Positions 15,659 through 27,128 are shown, counted from the first letter of the stretch. The stretch: 64,000 nucleotides of DNA from Thiobacillus sp. (GCA_016124745.1 WGNC01000037.1:1-64000); one strand, 5' to 3'. Numbers and translations are program-made. The notes: a model not told the origin generated them from the sequence alone.

Positions 15659-16886
15659 GGTCAGTGTTCAGAAAATTCAGCGCCCCCTGCCCCGCGACAC
15701 GACCGCTGGTAAAGCAGGCCGTCAGCAGATAGCCGCCGGTAGGCGCTTCCCAGTCGAGCATCTCGCCGGCACAGAATACACCGGGCAATTTGCGCAGCAT
15801 CAGATTTGCGCCGAGCGCCTCGAAGCGCACGCCCCCTGCGCTGCTGATCGCCTCGTCGAGCGGTCGCGGCGCAGCGAGCGTGAGCGGCAGCGATTTTATC
15901 GCGTGCGCAAGCCGGTCCGGGTCATTCAAAATGTCTGCCGGCAAGATCTCGCGCAGCAGCGCCATTTTCACGCCCTTGATCCCGGCCCGGCTTTGCAGGT
16001 GGCTGGCCAGCGAACGCGCCCCGCGCGGGTGGGCGACTTCGGCGACAATGCGCGCCAGAGGCTTGTCGGGTACCAGATCGAGTTGCACCGTCACCGATCC
16101 CAAGGCCGCGATCGTGTCGCGCAACGGTGCCGACAGGGCATACACCAGACTGCCCTCGATGCCGCTGTCCGACAGCATCAGTTCACCCTTGCGCTCGTGA
16201 ACGTGTCCGGCCGCATCGGTGAATCGCAGCGCCACCGTTTTCAGCGGCTGGCCGGCAAAGCGGCTGCGCAGATGCTCGCTCCAGCCATCTGCCACATCGA
16301 AGCCACAGTTCGAAGGTCGCAAGGTCGCGACCTCGACCCCGCGATCAGACAGCAGCGGCACCCACGCGCCGTCCGATCCCAGCTTTGCCCAGCTGCCACC
16401 GCCCAGTGCCAGCACCACCGCATCGGCCCTCACGGCCGCCCCGCCTCCCGTCACGGCAAAGCGCAGCGCACCATCATCGTTCCAGCCCAGCCAGCGATGG
16501 CGCACATGGAAACGCACGCCTGCTTCACGCAGCCGATGCAGCCACGCACGCAACAGCGGCGCGGCCTTCATGTCCTTGGGAAACACCCGTCCCGACGAAC
16601 CGATGAAGGTCTCGATCCCCAGCCCATGAATCCAATCACATAGCACTGTGGGGGGTAACGCCTCAAGCAGCGGTCTGATCACCGAGACACGCCGGCCGTA
16701 GCGAGACAGAAAAGCATCGAACGGTTCGGAGTGGGTGATATTCATGCCGCCCACCCCCGCCAGCAGGAACTTGCGCCCGACGGATGGCATGGCATCGTAG
16801 AGGTCGACCTTGACGCCGCCTTGCGACAACATTTCGGCGGCCATCAGGCCGGCGGGGCCGCCGCCGATGACTATTGCCGATTTCAT
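15642..16886 (-). CDS. NAD(P)/FAD-dependent flavoprotein, TIGR03862/YhiN-like
   Basis: 414 residues. The dinucleotide-binding motif GGGPAGLMAAEML is at residues 8-20, GRKFLLAGVGGMNITHSE follows near 40, and the C-terminal FAD contact is GVFCAGEMLDWEAPTGGYLLTACFTSGRVAG. This is the HI0933/YhiN-type family, of unknown reaction. It is the first gene of a two-gene unit and its upstream region is the 108-bp tandem repeat. Confidence 0.88.
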   Translation of the reverse strand: MKSAIVIGGGPAGLMAAEMLSQGGVKVDLYDAMPSVGRKFLLAGVGGMNITHSEPFDAFLSRYGRRVSVIRPLLEALPPTVLCDWIHGLGIETFIGSSGRVFPKDMKAAPLLRAWLHRLREAGVRFHVRHRWLGWNDDGALRFAVTGGGAAVRADAVVLALGGGSWAKLGSDGAWVPLLSDRGVEVATLRPSNCGFDVADGWSEHLRSRFAGQPLKTVALRFTDAAGHVHERKGELMLSDSGIEGSLVYALSAPLRDTIAALGSVTVQLDLVPDKPLARIVAEVAHPRGARSLASHLQSRAGIKGVKMALLREILPADILNDPDRLAHAIKSLPLTLAAPRPLDEAISSAGGVRFEALGANLMLRKLPGVFCAGEMLDWEAPTGGYLLTACFTSGRVAGQGALNFLNTDHAATD

Positions 16887-16910
16887 GGCGTGCGAGGCTC
16901 TGCGGATCCC

Positions 16911-17156
16911 GCTACGCGGGGCCCCTCGCCCAACGGCTCAAAGTAGCCCGCTCCGAAAGTCTGTCGCATGACAAAGGCTGATGTGTCGCGGGCAGGCCAT
17001 TTCGCCGGGTCGATCCCCGCTCCGCGGGGCCCCTCGCCCAACGGCTCAAACAAGCCCGCTCCGAAAGTCCGTCGCATGACAAAGGCTGGTGCGTCGCGGG
17101 CAGGCCATTTCGCCGGGTCGATCCCCGCTCCGCGGGGCCCCTCGCCCAACGGCTCA
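16911..17156. repeat. 108-bp tandem repeat, about 2.3 copies
   Basis: Units start at 16911, 17019 and 17127, with an exact 108-base period (for example the GCCCCTCGCCCAACGGCTCA block at 16921, 17029 and 17137) and only a few substitutions. Each unit contains the hairpin CCCCGC-TCC-GCGGGG. Because 108 is a multiple of three, repeat-encoded ORFs appear on both strands, but no start, ribosome site or family supports them. The array lies directly beside the outermost island boundary. Confidence 0.85.
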
Positions 17157-17164
17157 ATAGCCTT

Positions 17165-17260
17165 ACTCCCACTCGATTGTAAATAAGCGCTTTTTATCCT
17201 TTATATTCAAGGGCTTATTTTCCCTCTAATTCGTAATACCATGAAAAATACCATGTTCAG
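17165..17260. other. Attachment-like site A (outer boundary of the islands)
   Basis: The core ACTCCCACTCGATTGT is the reverse complement of an IEWE-stop codon end, like that of guaA. To its right come an inverted repeat (AATAAGC...GCTTATT) and the direct repeat ATACCATG-AAAA-ATACCATG at 17236-17254. The same arrangement of core, inverted repeat and the GTAATACCATGAAAAATACC block occurs at site B. The arm elements resemble integrase-binding sites; binding is not demonstrated. Confidence 0.65.
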
Positions 17261-17384
17261 ACATTGCTTGAAATTGTGCCCGCAATCTCCGCTTCAGGCT
17301 CTCATCAAAGAGGAAGAGAACCAATCGACTCAGAGTTCATAATGCTTACTGCAACCGACAACAGCACCGATATAAATCCGTCGC

Positions 17385-20501
<3,117 letters not shown>

Positions 20502-20504
20502 CTA

Positions 20505-21512
20505 TCAGTGATGATGACCGGCACCGGCTTTTTCGATGTCGGCTTTGATGAGATAACTGTTGTCCACCACGTAGGTTTCCCCAGCTTGGAGTCCGGCCAA
20601 GACTTCCGTGAAGCGGCCATCCGTTCGACCAAGTCTGACCGTACGAGGCTCATAAGTGTCGCCCTCTTGAATAAATACGACTTGCTGGCCTTCCAGGGTT
20701 TGCAGCGCCCGGTTTTCAAGCGCCACCGGCACATTTGCTTTATCGACAACCACTTCGGCTTGAAGCAACTCACCGGGGGTAAATTTTCGCTGCGAATTAT
20801 CCACTGTCATATGAGCGTGCATAAACGGTTCGCCGTCAGAGGAAGGCGCTATGTGTGTGATTCTGGCTGTAAGTTCCCGATCCTCCCTGACCAGATGGGC
20901 TAACTGACCTGCTTTCACCGCATTTCTCTGGTGGGGAAAGATTTTTAGCTCCGCCCACAGTACGTCCTCGTTAACGACAACCAATATCGGCACGTCATCA
21001 GTCACCTCTCCAGGGTTGATTTGCCTTTGCGTGACGACGCCCGAAATGGGCGACTGAATCGTGTAGTCGACCAGACTCTGGTTGGATTCGATGACCGCCA
21101 ACACATCACCTTCGGCGACGCGGTCGCCGACATGTACGCTGACGTCCTTCACCAGGCCGGCAAATCGTGCGTGGATATGCGTTTGCCGATGGGGCGGTAT
21201 TATCAATTTGCCGAAAGCTCGAGTCACAATTTCCAGCGTTGCCGGGCCAACCCTCGCCACACCAATACCTGCTTGTTCAGCAATGTTCGAGGTAATGCTT
21301 ACAGGGTCATCGTCATGATCATCATGCTCGTCAGCGTGTTCACTGTGATCATCCCTATGCCCGTGCTGCTCCTGAAGATTGTTTTCGGCGTGTTCGTCAT
21401 TACGATGGTCATCCGACCCATAGGCCACCCCGGACAGGCAAATAGCCAACAGCAGGAGTGTGCGTAAAAAAGGCGTCTCTATTTGCGCTTCTGTTTCTTT
21501 AATTGGAAACAT
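20505..21512 (-). CDS. czcB: Periplasmic adaptor (membrane fusion) protein of metal RND pump
   Basis: 335 residues from the ATG at 21512, preceded by AAGGAA. A signal/anchor segment (FLRTLLLLAICLSGVAYG) is followed by a His/Asp/Glu-rich stretch (about residues 28-60, with repeated DDH and EHAD) that could buffer metal in the periplasm. Then come the barrel-sandwich hybrid (VSVHVGDRVAEGDVLAVIES) and beta-barrel domains. The C-terminus ends GAGHHH. It overlaps czcC by 14 bases, which indicates translational coupling. Confidence 0.9.
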   Translation of the reverse strand: MFPIKETEAQIETPFLRTLLLLAICLSGVAYGSDDHRNDEHAENNLQEQHGHRDDHSEHADEHDDHDDDPVSITSNIAEQAGIGVARVGPATLEIVTRAFGKLIIPPHRQTHIHARFAGLVKDVSVHVGDRVAEGDVLAVIESNQSLVDYTIQSPISGVVTQRQINPGEVTDDVPILVVVNEDVLWAELKIFPHQRNAVKAGQLAHLVREDRELTARITHIAPSSDGEPFMHAHMTVDNSQRKFTPGELLQAEVVVDKANVPVALENRALQTLEGQQVVFIQEGDTYEPRTVRLGRTDGRFTEVLAGLQAGETYVVDNSYLIKADIEKAGAGHHH

Positions 21513-22875
21513 GGCTGGTTCCTTGATTTGATGGGTTGGACTCACCGCGCTTTGAAATGGCGCTTTCATTTTCGGCGCCGCCCGGGCTATCGGTAATCCG
21601 GCCGGCAAGAGGCTCCGCCGTTAGTTGTTCAATCAGCGCCTGGTTAGAAAGCGCGGTACTGGCGGCATCAATCATTGCGCGGCGGGCGTCAAGAAGTTCG
21701 CGCTGGGCGCTCACCAGATCGATATAGCGGTAGCTTCCTCGCTCATACGCCTCCCGAGTTTGAACCAGGGCCTCTTCCAGTGCGGGCAATACCTTCTCGC
21801 CCATTTGTTCTGTTGCGGTAACAGCTTGTTGATGAGTTTGCCAGGCCTCAAAAAGGCGGGCCCGCAATGCGAGTGAGGAGATCTGTTTGCGATAACCTGC
21901 GCTCTCCCGCTCAGCCATAGCCGCCATTACCTCGCCCCGATTTCGCTTGGCCGCGAACAAGGGAATCGATACGCCTGCTGTCAATGCCGTGTCACTAAAC
22001 TGTTCGAGCCGTCTGATACCGAGACTCCATTGCACGTTGCTGCTGGACTGGCTGCGAGCCAACTCCAGTTCTGCATCGCGCAGGCGTTCCTCGGTGGCAA
22101 ATATCTGGAGTGTCGGGCTGTCGGCGACACGCTGATACAACACTTCAAAGGCCTCCGCCGACTCAAATGCGTAGAGATCTCCCTCCAAGATATCGAAGTC
22201 GGCGGTCTGTGAACCCCAAAGCGTGGCCAATGCCATCCTTTGACTCGCCAACTCCGCCTTGATCGCCGAACGAGCCAAACGCGCCTGAGTCAACATCGCC
22301 TCAGCACGCAAGCGCTCGGCATCGGGCGCGGCACCTCGTTCCACACGATGCTTGACGGCTTGCAAGGACACTTCAGCCAGCCGCGTGGCTTCCTCCGACA
22401 CCTGAAGTTTTTCCTGCAAGGCCAGGACGGCGATAAACCGCTGTGTCACCCGCCCAAGCAGATCCAATGCCCGGGCTTCCCGTTCGATTTCGACCAAGGC
22501 GTAGCGTGAATTGGCCACGGTGACACGGGAGTGACGTTTACCACCCAATTCGATAATGGAGGAAAGTGACAGGGTATACTCGGCGCGATCCGTGCCGGAG
22601 AATTCACCTGAACCGAATACGTTTTCGGCCTCCATACCCAGCTCGAACCCCGGTGATAAATCAGCGGTTTGACGCAAGCCATCCACCGCATGTAGCCGCC
22701 ATTGAAACGTTTGCAGCTCAGGACTGTTCTGTATCGTCCTGAGGCTCACCTCCTGTAACGTTAGCGATTCCTGTGCGCTCGTTGTCTGAACGGCAAGGAG
22801 CAGCCAGACACCCAACCCCCAAGGTCCGAGTCGAGCTTTTGTCGCCACATATTTTTTAGGGCCTTCCCCAATCAT
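21499..22875 (-). CDS. czcC: CzcC-like outer-membrane factor, start region supplied by the ISL3 element
   Basis: 458 residues from the ATG at 22875: an outer-membrane efflux channel of the TolC/CzcC type with two coiled-coil repeats. The ISL3 element at 22859-24160 entered the signal peptide. Without the IS and one target copy, the frame would run ATG at 24188, MRGQAFYKKYVATKARLG..., with AGGA nine bases upstream. The present ATG lies in the IS end and reads MIGEGPKKYVATKARLG, in frame and with the hydrophobic core VWLLLAVQTTSAQ intact. The protein may therefore still be made, but no good Shine-Dalgarno precedes the new start. Confidence 0.85.
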   Translation of the reverse strand: MIGEGPKKYVATKARLGPWGLGVWLLLAVQTTSAQESLTLQEVSLRTIQNSPELQTFQWRLHAVDGLRQTADLSPGFELGMEAENVFGSGEFSGTDRAEYTLSLSSIIELGGKRHSRVTVANSRYALVEIEREARALDLLGRVTQRFIAVLALQEKLQVSEEATRLAEVSLQAVKHRVERGAAPDAERLRAEAMLTQARLARSAIKAELASQRMALATLWGSQTADFDILEGDLYAFESAEAFEVLYQRVADSPTLQIFATEERLRDAELELARSQSSSNVQWSLGIRRLEQFSDTALTAGVSIPLFAAKRNRGEVMAAMAERESAGYRKQISSLALRARLFEAWQTHQQAVTATEQMGEKVLPALEEALVQTREAYERGSYRYIDLVSAQRELLDARRAMIDAASTALSNQALIEQLTAEPLAGRITDSPGGAENESAISKRGESNPSNQGTSHVSN

Positions 22876-24160
22876 GGTGGGTCGTTTAGCCTGACGCCCC
22901 ATGAAAGACACACAGCTATACAGCCAGATACTGGGTATTGAGAAGCCCTGGAAGGTGACCGACGTGAAGGTCTCTCTGCCAGAGGATGAAGTTGAGGTTA
23001 TCGTTGAGCACGGCGGCGGTAAGCTGAGCTGTCCGAAGTGTGGCAAAACCTGCCCTGGATACGACAAGCGCAAGCGACGCTGGCGTCATCTGGATACCTG
23101 TCAACTGAAGACGTTGCTGGTTGCTGATGTTCCACGGGTTGAATGTACCGAACACGGGGTGGTCAATGTGAGCGTGCCCTGGGCTGCGCCGGGCAGTGGC
23201 TTCACCGCGATGTTTGAAGCGCTGGTGATCGACTGGCTGCAAGTGGCATCTATCAGTGCCGTGGCTGATCGCATGAAGCTCAGCTGGAATGCGGTCGACG
23301 GGATTATGCAACGGGCGGTAAAGCGGGGCTTGTCGCGACGGGAAGCCCTGTCGCCAACCCGTATCAGCGTGGATGAAACAGCCTACAGCAAGGGGCATGA
23401 CTACATTACAGTGGTGACTGATCAGGTGCAGGGCGTTGTGTTGCATGTGGCTGATGATCGGAAGACAAACAGTCTGGCAGAATTTTATGCCTTGCTGAGC
23501 GAAGAGCAGAAGGCGGGTATTGAGAGTGTGTGCATGGACATGTGGCCTGCTTATATAAGAGCGACCCGGGAGGCATTGAATGATGCAGATAGCCGCATCG
23601 CTTTTGACCGCTTCCACGTTGCCCAGTATCTGGGCAAGGCCGTGGATCAGGTCCGCAAACAGGAGCACCGACAATTGCTCGGCCAGGGCGATGATCGAAT
23701 GAAGGGCAGCAAGTATCAGTGGCTGCGTAATCGACGCAACATGAGTCGGCGCCAGCAGCTTGATTTCAGTGTCTTGCGACAATCAACATTAAAGACCGCC
23801 CGTGCGTGGTCGATCAAGGAATTTGCATCGCAACTGTGGGATTACCGCAGCCGCACCTGGGCTGAAAAGGGTTGGAAGCGACTGCTTGGCTGGATGGCTC
23901 GGAGCCGGCTGAAACCGATGCAGCAAACCGGCAAAACCCTAGGTACGCATCTGTGGGGCATTCTCAATGCTGTGATTCTCGGCGTGGACAACAGTCATGC
24001 AGAAAGTATGAACAGCCGCATCAAAACGGTGAAAGTACGGGCCAGAGGCTTTAGAAACAAACAACGGTTCCGCAACGCGATTTACTTCCATCTGGGTGGG
24101 TTACACCTCTATCCAGACGGAATCAGGTTCTGATTTACCCACTATGACTGGGGAAGGCCC
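22859..24160 (+). mobile_element. ISL3-family insertion sequence, intact, 1302 bp
   Basis: The terminal inverted repeats begin GGGCCTTCCCCA(A/G)TCAT and match at 19 of 21 positions. An 8-bp target duplication ATTTTTTA is perfect at 22851-22858 and 24161-24168. One transposase gene fills the element. Perfect target copies and intact ends indicate a fairly recent insertion into czcC. Confidence 0.95.
22901..24133 (+). CDS. ISL3-family transposase
   Basis: 410 residues. An N-terminal zinc-ribbon with CPKCGKTC is followed by helix-turn-helix regions and the DDE catalytic core: Asp in SVDETAYSKGHDY, Asp in VCMDMWPAY, Glu in NSHAESMNSRIKTVKVRARGF. The length equals complete ISL3 transposases and no frameshift is seen. 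Orientation is opposite to the czc operon. Confidence 0.95.
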   Translation: MKDTQLYSQILGIEKPWKVTDVKVSLPEDEVEVIVEHGGGKLSCPKCGKTCPGYDKRKRRWRHLDTCQLKTLLVADVPRVECTEHGVVNVSVPWAAPGSGFTAMFEALVIDWLQVASISAVADRMKLSWNAVDGIMQRAVKRGLSRREALSPTRISVDETAYSKGHDYITVVTDQVQGVVLHVADDRKTNSLAEFYALLSEEQKAGIESVCMDMWPAYIRATREALNDADSRIAFDRFHVAQYLGKAVDQVRKQEHRQLLGQGDDRMKGSKYQWLRNRRNMSRRQQLDFSVLRQSTLKTARAWSIKEFASQLWDYRSRTWAEKGWKRLLGWMARSRLKPMQQTGKTLGTHLWGILNAVILGVDNSHAESMNSRIKTVKVRARGFRNKQRFRNAIYFHLGGLHLYPDGIRF

Positions 24161-24250
24161 ATTTTTTATAGAAAGCTTGTCCACGCATGTGCTGAATCCT
24201 GTCGTTAAGCGACGCCTGCTCATTTCATAGAGCGGCCCAAAAGCGTCGGA

Positions 24251-24634
24251 TCAAGCAATTGGCGGACGATCAATCTTCGTGGGTCGGGTTTTGACTAGAA
24301 GGGCGAAATAGGCGAATCGAAAACGAGATTCGGGAACAGGATGAATGTTCAAGTTGTAAAACATTGCGGTGAGCAGACAGCCGGAACAATGCTCGCAATC
24401 ATCGCAATGAGCGTCATCCTCTGCGCCAGCCAGCGGATTGTATAGGCCAGAATCCCCAAAGTTGGAGTCAATACAATTCGCTGCGCAGAGACAATCGATG
24501 TTGTCAGGCGAGTTCAAATCCGGCGTACCCAATTCCGCGCCGACCACAACCGACTGAAGTAAAAACAACACAAGCATCACCATGACCAGCGTGGCTTTTC
24601 GTCTTTCATGTTGTGTGTGTACGTACAGCATCAA
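24251..24634 (-). CDS. Cys/His-rich exported protein of the metal operon
   Basis: 127 residues, family not recognised with certainty. A hydrophobic segment at residues 16-33 (LVMVMLVLFLLQSVVVGA) should export or anchor it. Behind it lie IDCLCAANC and DDAHCDDCEHCSGCLLTA, a dense cysteine/histidine cluster suited to soft or transition metals. Small proteins of this sort are often found beside czc operons. It overlaps the CDF gene by four bases and preceded czcC directly before the ISL3 insertion. Inference: a periplasmic metal-binding or sensing accessory to the efflux pump. Confidence 0.7.
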   Translation of the reverse strand: MMLYVHTQHERRKATLVMVMLVLFLLQSVVVGAELGTPDLNSPDNIDCLCAANCIDSNFGDSGLYNPLAGAEDDAHCDDCEHCSGCLLTAMFYNLNIHPVPESRFRFAYFALLVKTRPTKIDRPPIA

Positions 24635-25290
24635 TGCGAATCAATGAGTGAGTAAGTTTTATCGTGGCTCCAGCCACTGGCTCTTACTTTAGATGCCTCT
24701 TGCAGACTGCGCTTCGCCTGCACCAGTACGCCGTAAGAAGAATGCACTACTACGCCGGCAATCGCAGCGGCAATCACATAATCCGGCCAGGGGGAGGACA
24801 TAACCTGTACCAACCCCGCCGCCAGTAAAACACCCACGTTGCCGAGCATATCGTTGCGGGAACATATCCAACTCGCCCGCATATTGACGTCGCCACTGCG
24901 GTAACGGTAGAGCAGTAAAAAACAGCTGACATTGACGACCAACGCCAGTGCAGCGATCCAGCCCATGACCTGGGTATTTGGAGCGCTTCCTTCCCAAATT
25001 CGCCAGGCAATGTGAAGAAAAACACCAATCCCCAGCAACATTTGCAAGCCGCCGTTCAATAAAGCCGCTTTGGCCTTGTGCGCCAAACCTCGTCCCACCG
25101 CATAGAGGCTGACCGAATAGATCAACGAGTCAGCCAACATATCCAGAGAATCCGCCATCAGCCCACTGGACCGCGCCATCCACCCTGCTGTGAATTCGCC
25201 AAAGAACATGACGGCATTCAAGGTCAACACCGTCCAAAGTAAAATGCGCTCCTGACGGTTCCGCGTTTCGGTGGCACAGCAATCGGTCAT
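24631..25290 (-). CDS. Cation diffusion facilitator, short CzcD-like form
   Basis: 219 residues from the ATG at 25290. Six membrane segments of the CDF fold; the metal site is visible as SSGLMADSLDMLADSLIYSVSLY in segment 2. The segment-5 partner (YVIAAAIAGVVVHSSYG) has lost the usual HxxxD pattern. The C-terminal cytoplasmic metal-sensing domain of classical CDF proteins is missing. The N-terminus has a CC pair (MTDCCATE). An upstream start at 25350 would overlap the promoter and is rejected. It is the first gene behind the MerR-type promoter. Confidence 0.85.
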   Translation of the reverse strand: MTDCCATETRNRQERILLWTVLTLNAVMFFGEFTAGWMARSSGLMADSLDMLADSLIYSVSLYAVGRGLAHKAKAALLNGGLQMLLGIGVFLHIAWRIWEGSAPNTQVMGWIAALALVVNVSCFLLLYRYRSGDVNMRASWICSRNDMLGNVGVLLAAGLVQVMSSPWPDYVIAAAIAGVVVHSSYGVLVQAKRSLQEASKVRASGWSHDKTYSLIDSH

Positions 25291-25319
25291 AGCGGTTCGC
25301 TTCAGAAAATCAGCTTGAT

Positions 25320-25350
25320 ATACTAAACCTTCAACCTGCTGGAAGGTCAA
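25320..25350 (-). promoter_or_regulatory. MerR-family promoter/operator with 19-bp spacer
   Basis: On the minus strand TTGACC (25345-25350) and TAGTAT (25320-25325) are separated by exactly 19 bp. The spacer holds the dyad ACCTTCCAGCAGGTTGAAGGT. The over-long spacer with a central dyad is the hallmark of promoters untwisted by MerR-type activators. It drives the CDF-czc operon and lies just before the divergent regulator gene. Confidence 0.88.
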
Positions 25351-25355
25351 GCTGT

Positions 25356-25751
25356 ATGAAAATCAATGAACTGGCTGAACGCTCCGGGCTCGCCAGCAAA
25401 ACAATTCGCTACTACGAGAATATAGGCCTGTTGCCCGATGCACACAGGAGTCCTAACGGCTACCGTGATTACAGCGAAAGCGATATTGAGCGCATGGTGT
25501 TCATCCGGAGATGCCGGGAATTACAAATTCCATTGGATGAACTCAAAATCCTGGTGCGCCTTCAGATGGACAAAAAGGCCCCCTGCGCCGAAATAGATCA
25601 GATCATTCAGAGCCAATTGGAAAAAATTCGCAGTACGATTCAGGAATTGAAGCGCCTGGAACAAAGCCTGAACGAGTTGGCTCAGTGCTGCCGTTACGAC
25701 ACGGTGTCGGACTGCCAGATCGTCAGACATCTCAGCAATCACGGGGGTTGA
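25356..25751 (+). CDS. CadR/PbrR-like MerR-family metal regulator
   Basis: 131 residues. N-terminal winged helix (INELAERSGLASKTIRYYENIGLLP), a dimerisation helix, and metal ligands at Cys77 (KAPCAEID), Cys111-112 and Cys120 (QCCRYDTVSDCQ), closely matching the Cys77/Cys112/Cys119 layout of CadR and PbrR that sense Cd(II) or Pb(II). A His occurs in the C-terminal RHLSNHGG tail. It faces away from the operon it should control and its ATG is five bases from the operator. Confidence 0.9.
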   Translation: MKINELAERSGLASKTIRYYENIGLLPDAHRSPNGYRDYSESDIERMVFIRRCRELQIPLDELKILVRLQMDKKAPCAEIDQIIQSQLEKIRSTIQELKRLEQSLNELAQCCRYDTVSDCQIVRHLSNHGG

Positions 25752-25832
25752 GCGAGATTACTTGTTGACGAGGTAAACTACATCATTAATAGGGTATTTT
25801 TTCCTTTAAAATCAATGTTTTGAAAACACCTC

Positions 25833-25928
25833 ACTCCCACTCGATTGTAAATAGGCCGTTTTTTTCTTCTAATTTCAGCGGCTTAATTTTCTGATTATTG
25901 GTAATACCATGAAAAATACCACGTACAG
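25833..25928. other. Attachment-like site B (junction of the two islands)
   Basis: The same 16-base core as site A, followed by a related inverted repeat (GGCCG...CGGCTTAATT) and GTAATACCATGAAAAATACCA at 25901-25921. Identity to site A is strong in the core and in the ATACCATG block and weaker between them. This fits two related but not identical elements that used the same target. Confidence 0.65.
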
Positions 25929-26060
25929 AATTTGCTGCAAATCGCCTGGTAAATTACCGCGAGAGCACCACACGATCCCGCACACTTGTAGGATTGGTTG
26001 ACTTACTGCACCTCTAGGCCTATGCTTTGGCATATGCCACATCAACCGGAGGATATTAGA

Positions 26061-26303
26061 ATGTCAACTTCTGAACGTCATGTACGACTCTTTCGCAACG
26101 GGCGCAACCAGGCACTACGCATCCCTCGCGAGTTCGAGCTGGAGGGTGAGGAAGCACTCATCCACAAGGAGGGTGACCGGCTGATCGTGGAGCCGATCCG
26201 TAAAGGCAGGCTGCTGGCGCTGCTAGCCTCTCTGGCTCCCTTGACTGAACCCTTCCCCGATATCGATGATGACCTGCCTCCACTGGATGACGTGCTGCTG
26301 TGA
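26061..26303 (+). CDS. vapB: VapB-type antitoxin (AbrB/SpoVT fold)
   Basis: 80 residues with the swapped-hairpin start RHVRLFRNGRNQALRIPREFELEGEEALIHKEGDRLIVEP. The C-terminal part is acidic and disordered (DIDDDLPPLDD), as in antitoxin tails that block PIN toxins. The ATG follows GGAGG at eight bases. Its last codons overlap the toxin start by four bases. Confidence 0.88.
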   Translation: MSTSERHVRLFRNGRNQALRIPREFELEGEEALIHKEGDRLIVEPIRKGRLLALLASLAPLTEPFPDIDDDLPPLDDVLL

Positions 26304-26713
26304 GTGCATCACTGGCGTACCTGCTGGATACCAACATCCTTTCCGATCTTGTCCGCAATCCGCAAGGCTTAGCAGCCGCGAAGATCACCAACGCTGGCGA
26401 GGATACTGTCTGCACCAGCATCATCGTAGCCGCAGAAATCCGCTATGGTGCAATCAAGTCAAACTCTGCAAAACTTGCAGAACGCGTTGACCTGATCCTC
26501 TCGGCACTGGAAATCCTGCCACTGGAAACACCCGCCGACCGCCAGTACGCATCATTACGCCATCACCTCGCACGCCAGGGAACACCGATTGGGCCAAATG
26601 ATCTACTGATTGCTGCACATGCCCTCGCGAATGACTTTACGGTAGTGACCGCCAATGTCGGTGAATTCTCTCGGATTCCGGGACTGAAAGTAGAGAACTG
26701 GTTACAGAACTAG
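26300..26713 (+). CDS. vapC: VapC-type PIN-domain ribonuclease toxin
   Basis: 137 residues starting with GTG at 26300. PIN-domain acidic residues are present: LLDTNILSDL (Asp10), AAEIRYG (Glu), GPNDLLIAAHA (Asp), and the VTANVGEF end. These form the metal site used to cut RNA, often initiator tRNA. The overlap with vapB supports coupled expression. It lies near the left end of island 2 and may help keep the island. Confidence 0.9.
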   Translation: MSASLAYLLDTNILSDLVRNPQGLAAAKITNAGEDTVCTSIIVAAEIRYGAIKSNSAKLAERVDLILSALEILPLETPADRQYASLRHHLARQGTPIGPNDLLIAAHALANDFTVVTANVGEFSRIPGLKVENWLQN

Positions 26714-26825
26714 CCATCGACGCCTGACTTGACGGTGGAGATAAATCTTCGCGACTTCTGTAGCAACTGATCGCCAACACTCTTTTTAGAGGAAAACCCT
26801 GTCCACTCTCGATTCGCCGGAAAAT

Positions 26826-27128
26826 ATGTCTTTGTCGGGCGCCACGCACAGCACTATCATTCACGCGATAAAAGATTCCACTGATACTCAAGCACTCAAA
26901 ATTATCCACATCGATATGGACGAGTTTTTTGCCAGTGTCGAGCAGCGGCAAGCGAAGTCCAACCGAATCCGCAAATCGGTCGGGCGCGAGCAAACTTACA
27001 GCGAAGCCCTGAAGGCAAACGCCGCGTTGCATGATGCACTGGGGCGCATCATCGACAGCTTCTGGTTGCGCATCGAGAAATGCGGCGTGGAGGGGCGCAC
27101 CGTAAATCGAAACCGGCGCTGCCAATGA
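26826..27128 (+). pseudogene. dinB: dinB (DNA polymerase IV) remnant with internal deletion
   Basis: The 100-codon frame joins two separate parts of a Y-family polymerase. KIIHIDMDEFFASVEQR is the catalytic N-terminal strand with the first metal Asp. It is followed directly by SNRIRKSVGREQTYSEALK, the little-finger region normally more than 200 residues later. The rest of the palm, thumb and C-terminus is gone. The reading frame survives across the deletion, but the product cannot be a polymerase. Confidence 0.8.

Noticed and set aside
13793..15712. 639-codon plus-strand frame
   Set aside because: Antisense of the FAD-dependent oxidoreductase gene with Arg/Gln/His-rich shadow composition.
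16883..17186. Short repetitive proteins (GEGPRGAGIDPAKWPARD type) on the minus strand
   Set aside because: They are translations of the 108-bp tandem repeat; open only because 108 is a multiple of three, without start signals or known family.
22876..23073. Extension of czcC to 23073 through the IS
   Set aside because: The extra residues come from the antisense of the ISL3 transposase and would bury the signal peptide; the ATG at 22875 is the shortest useful start.
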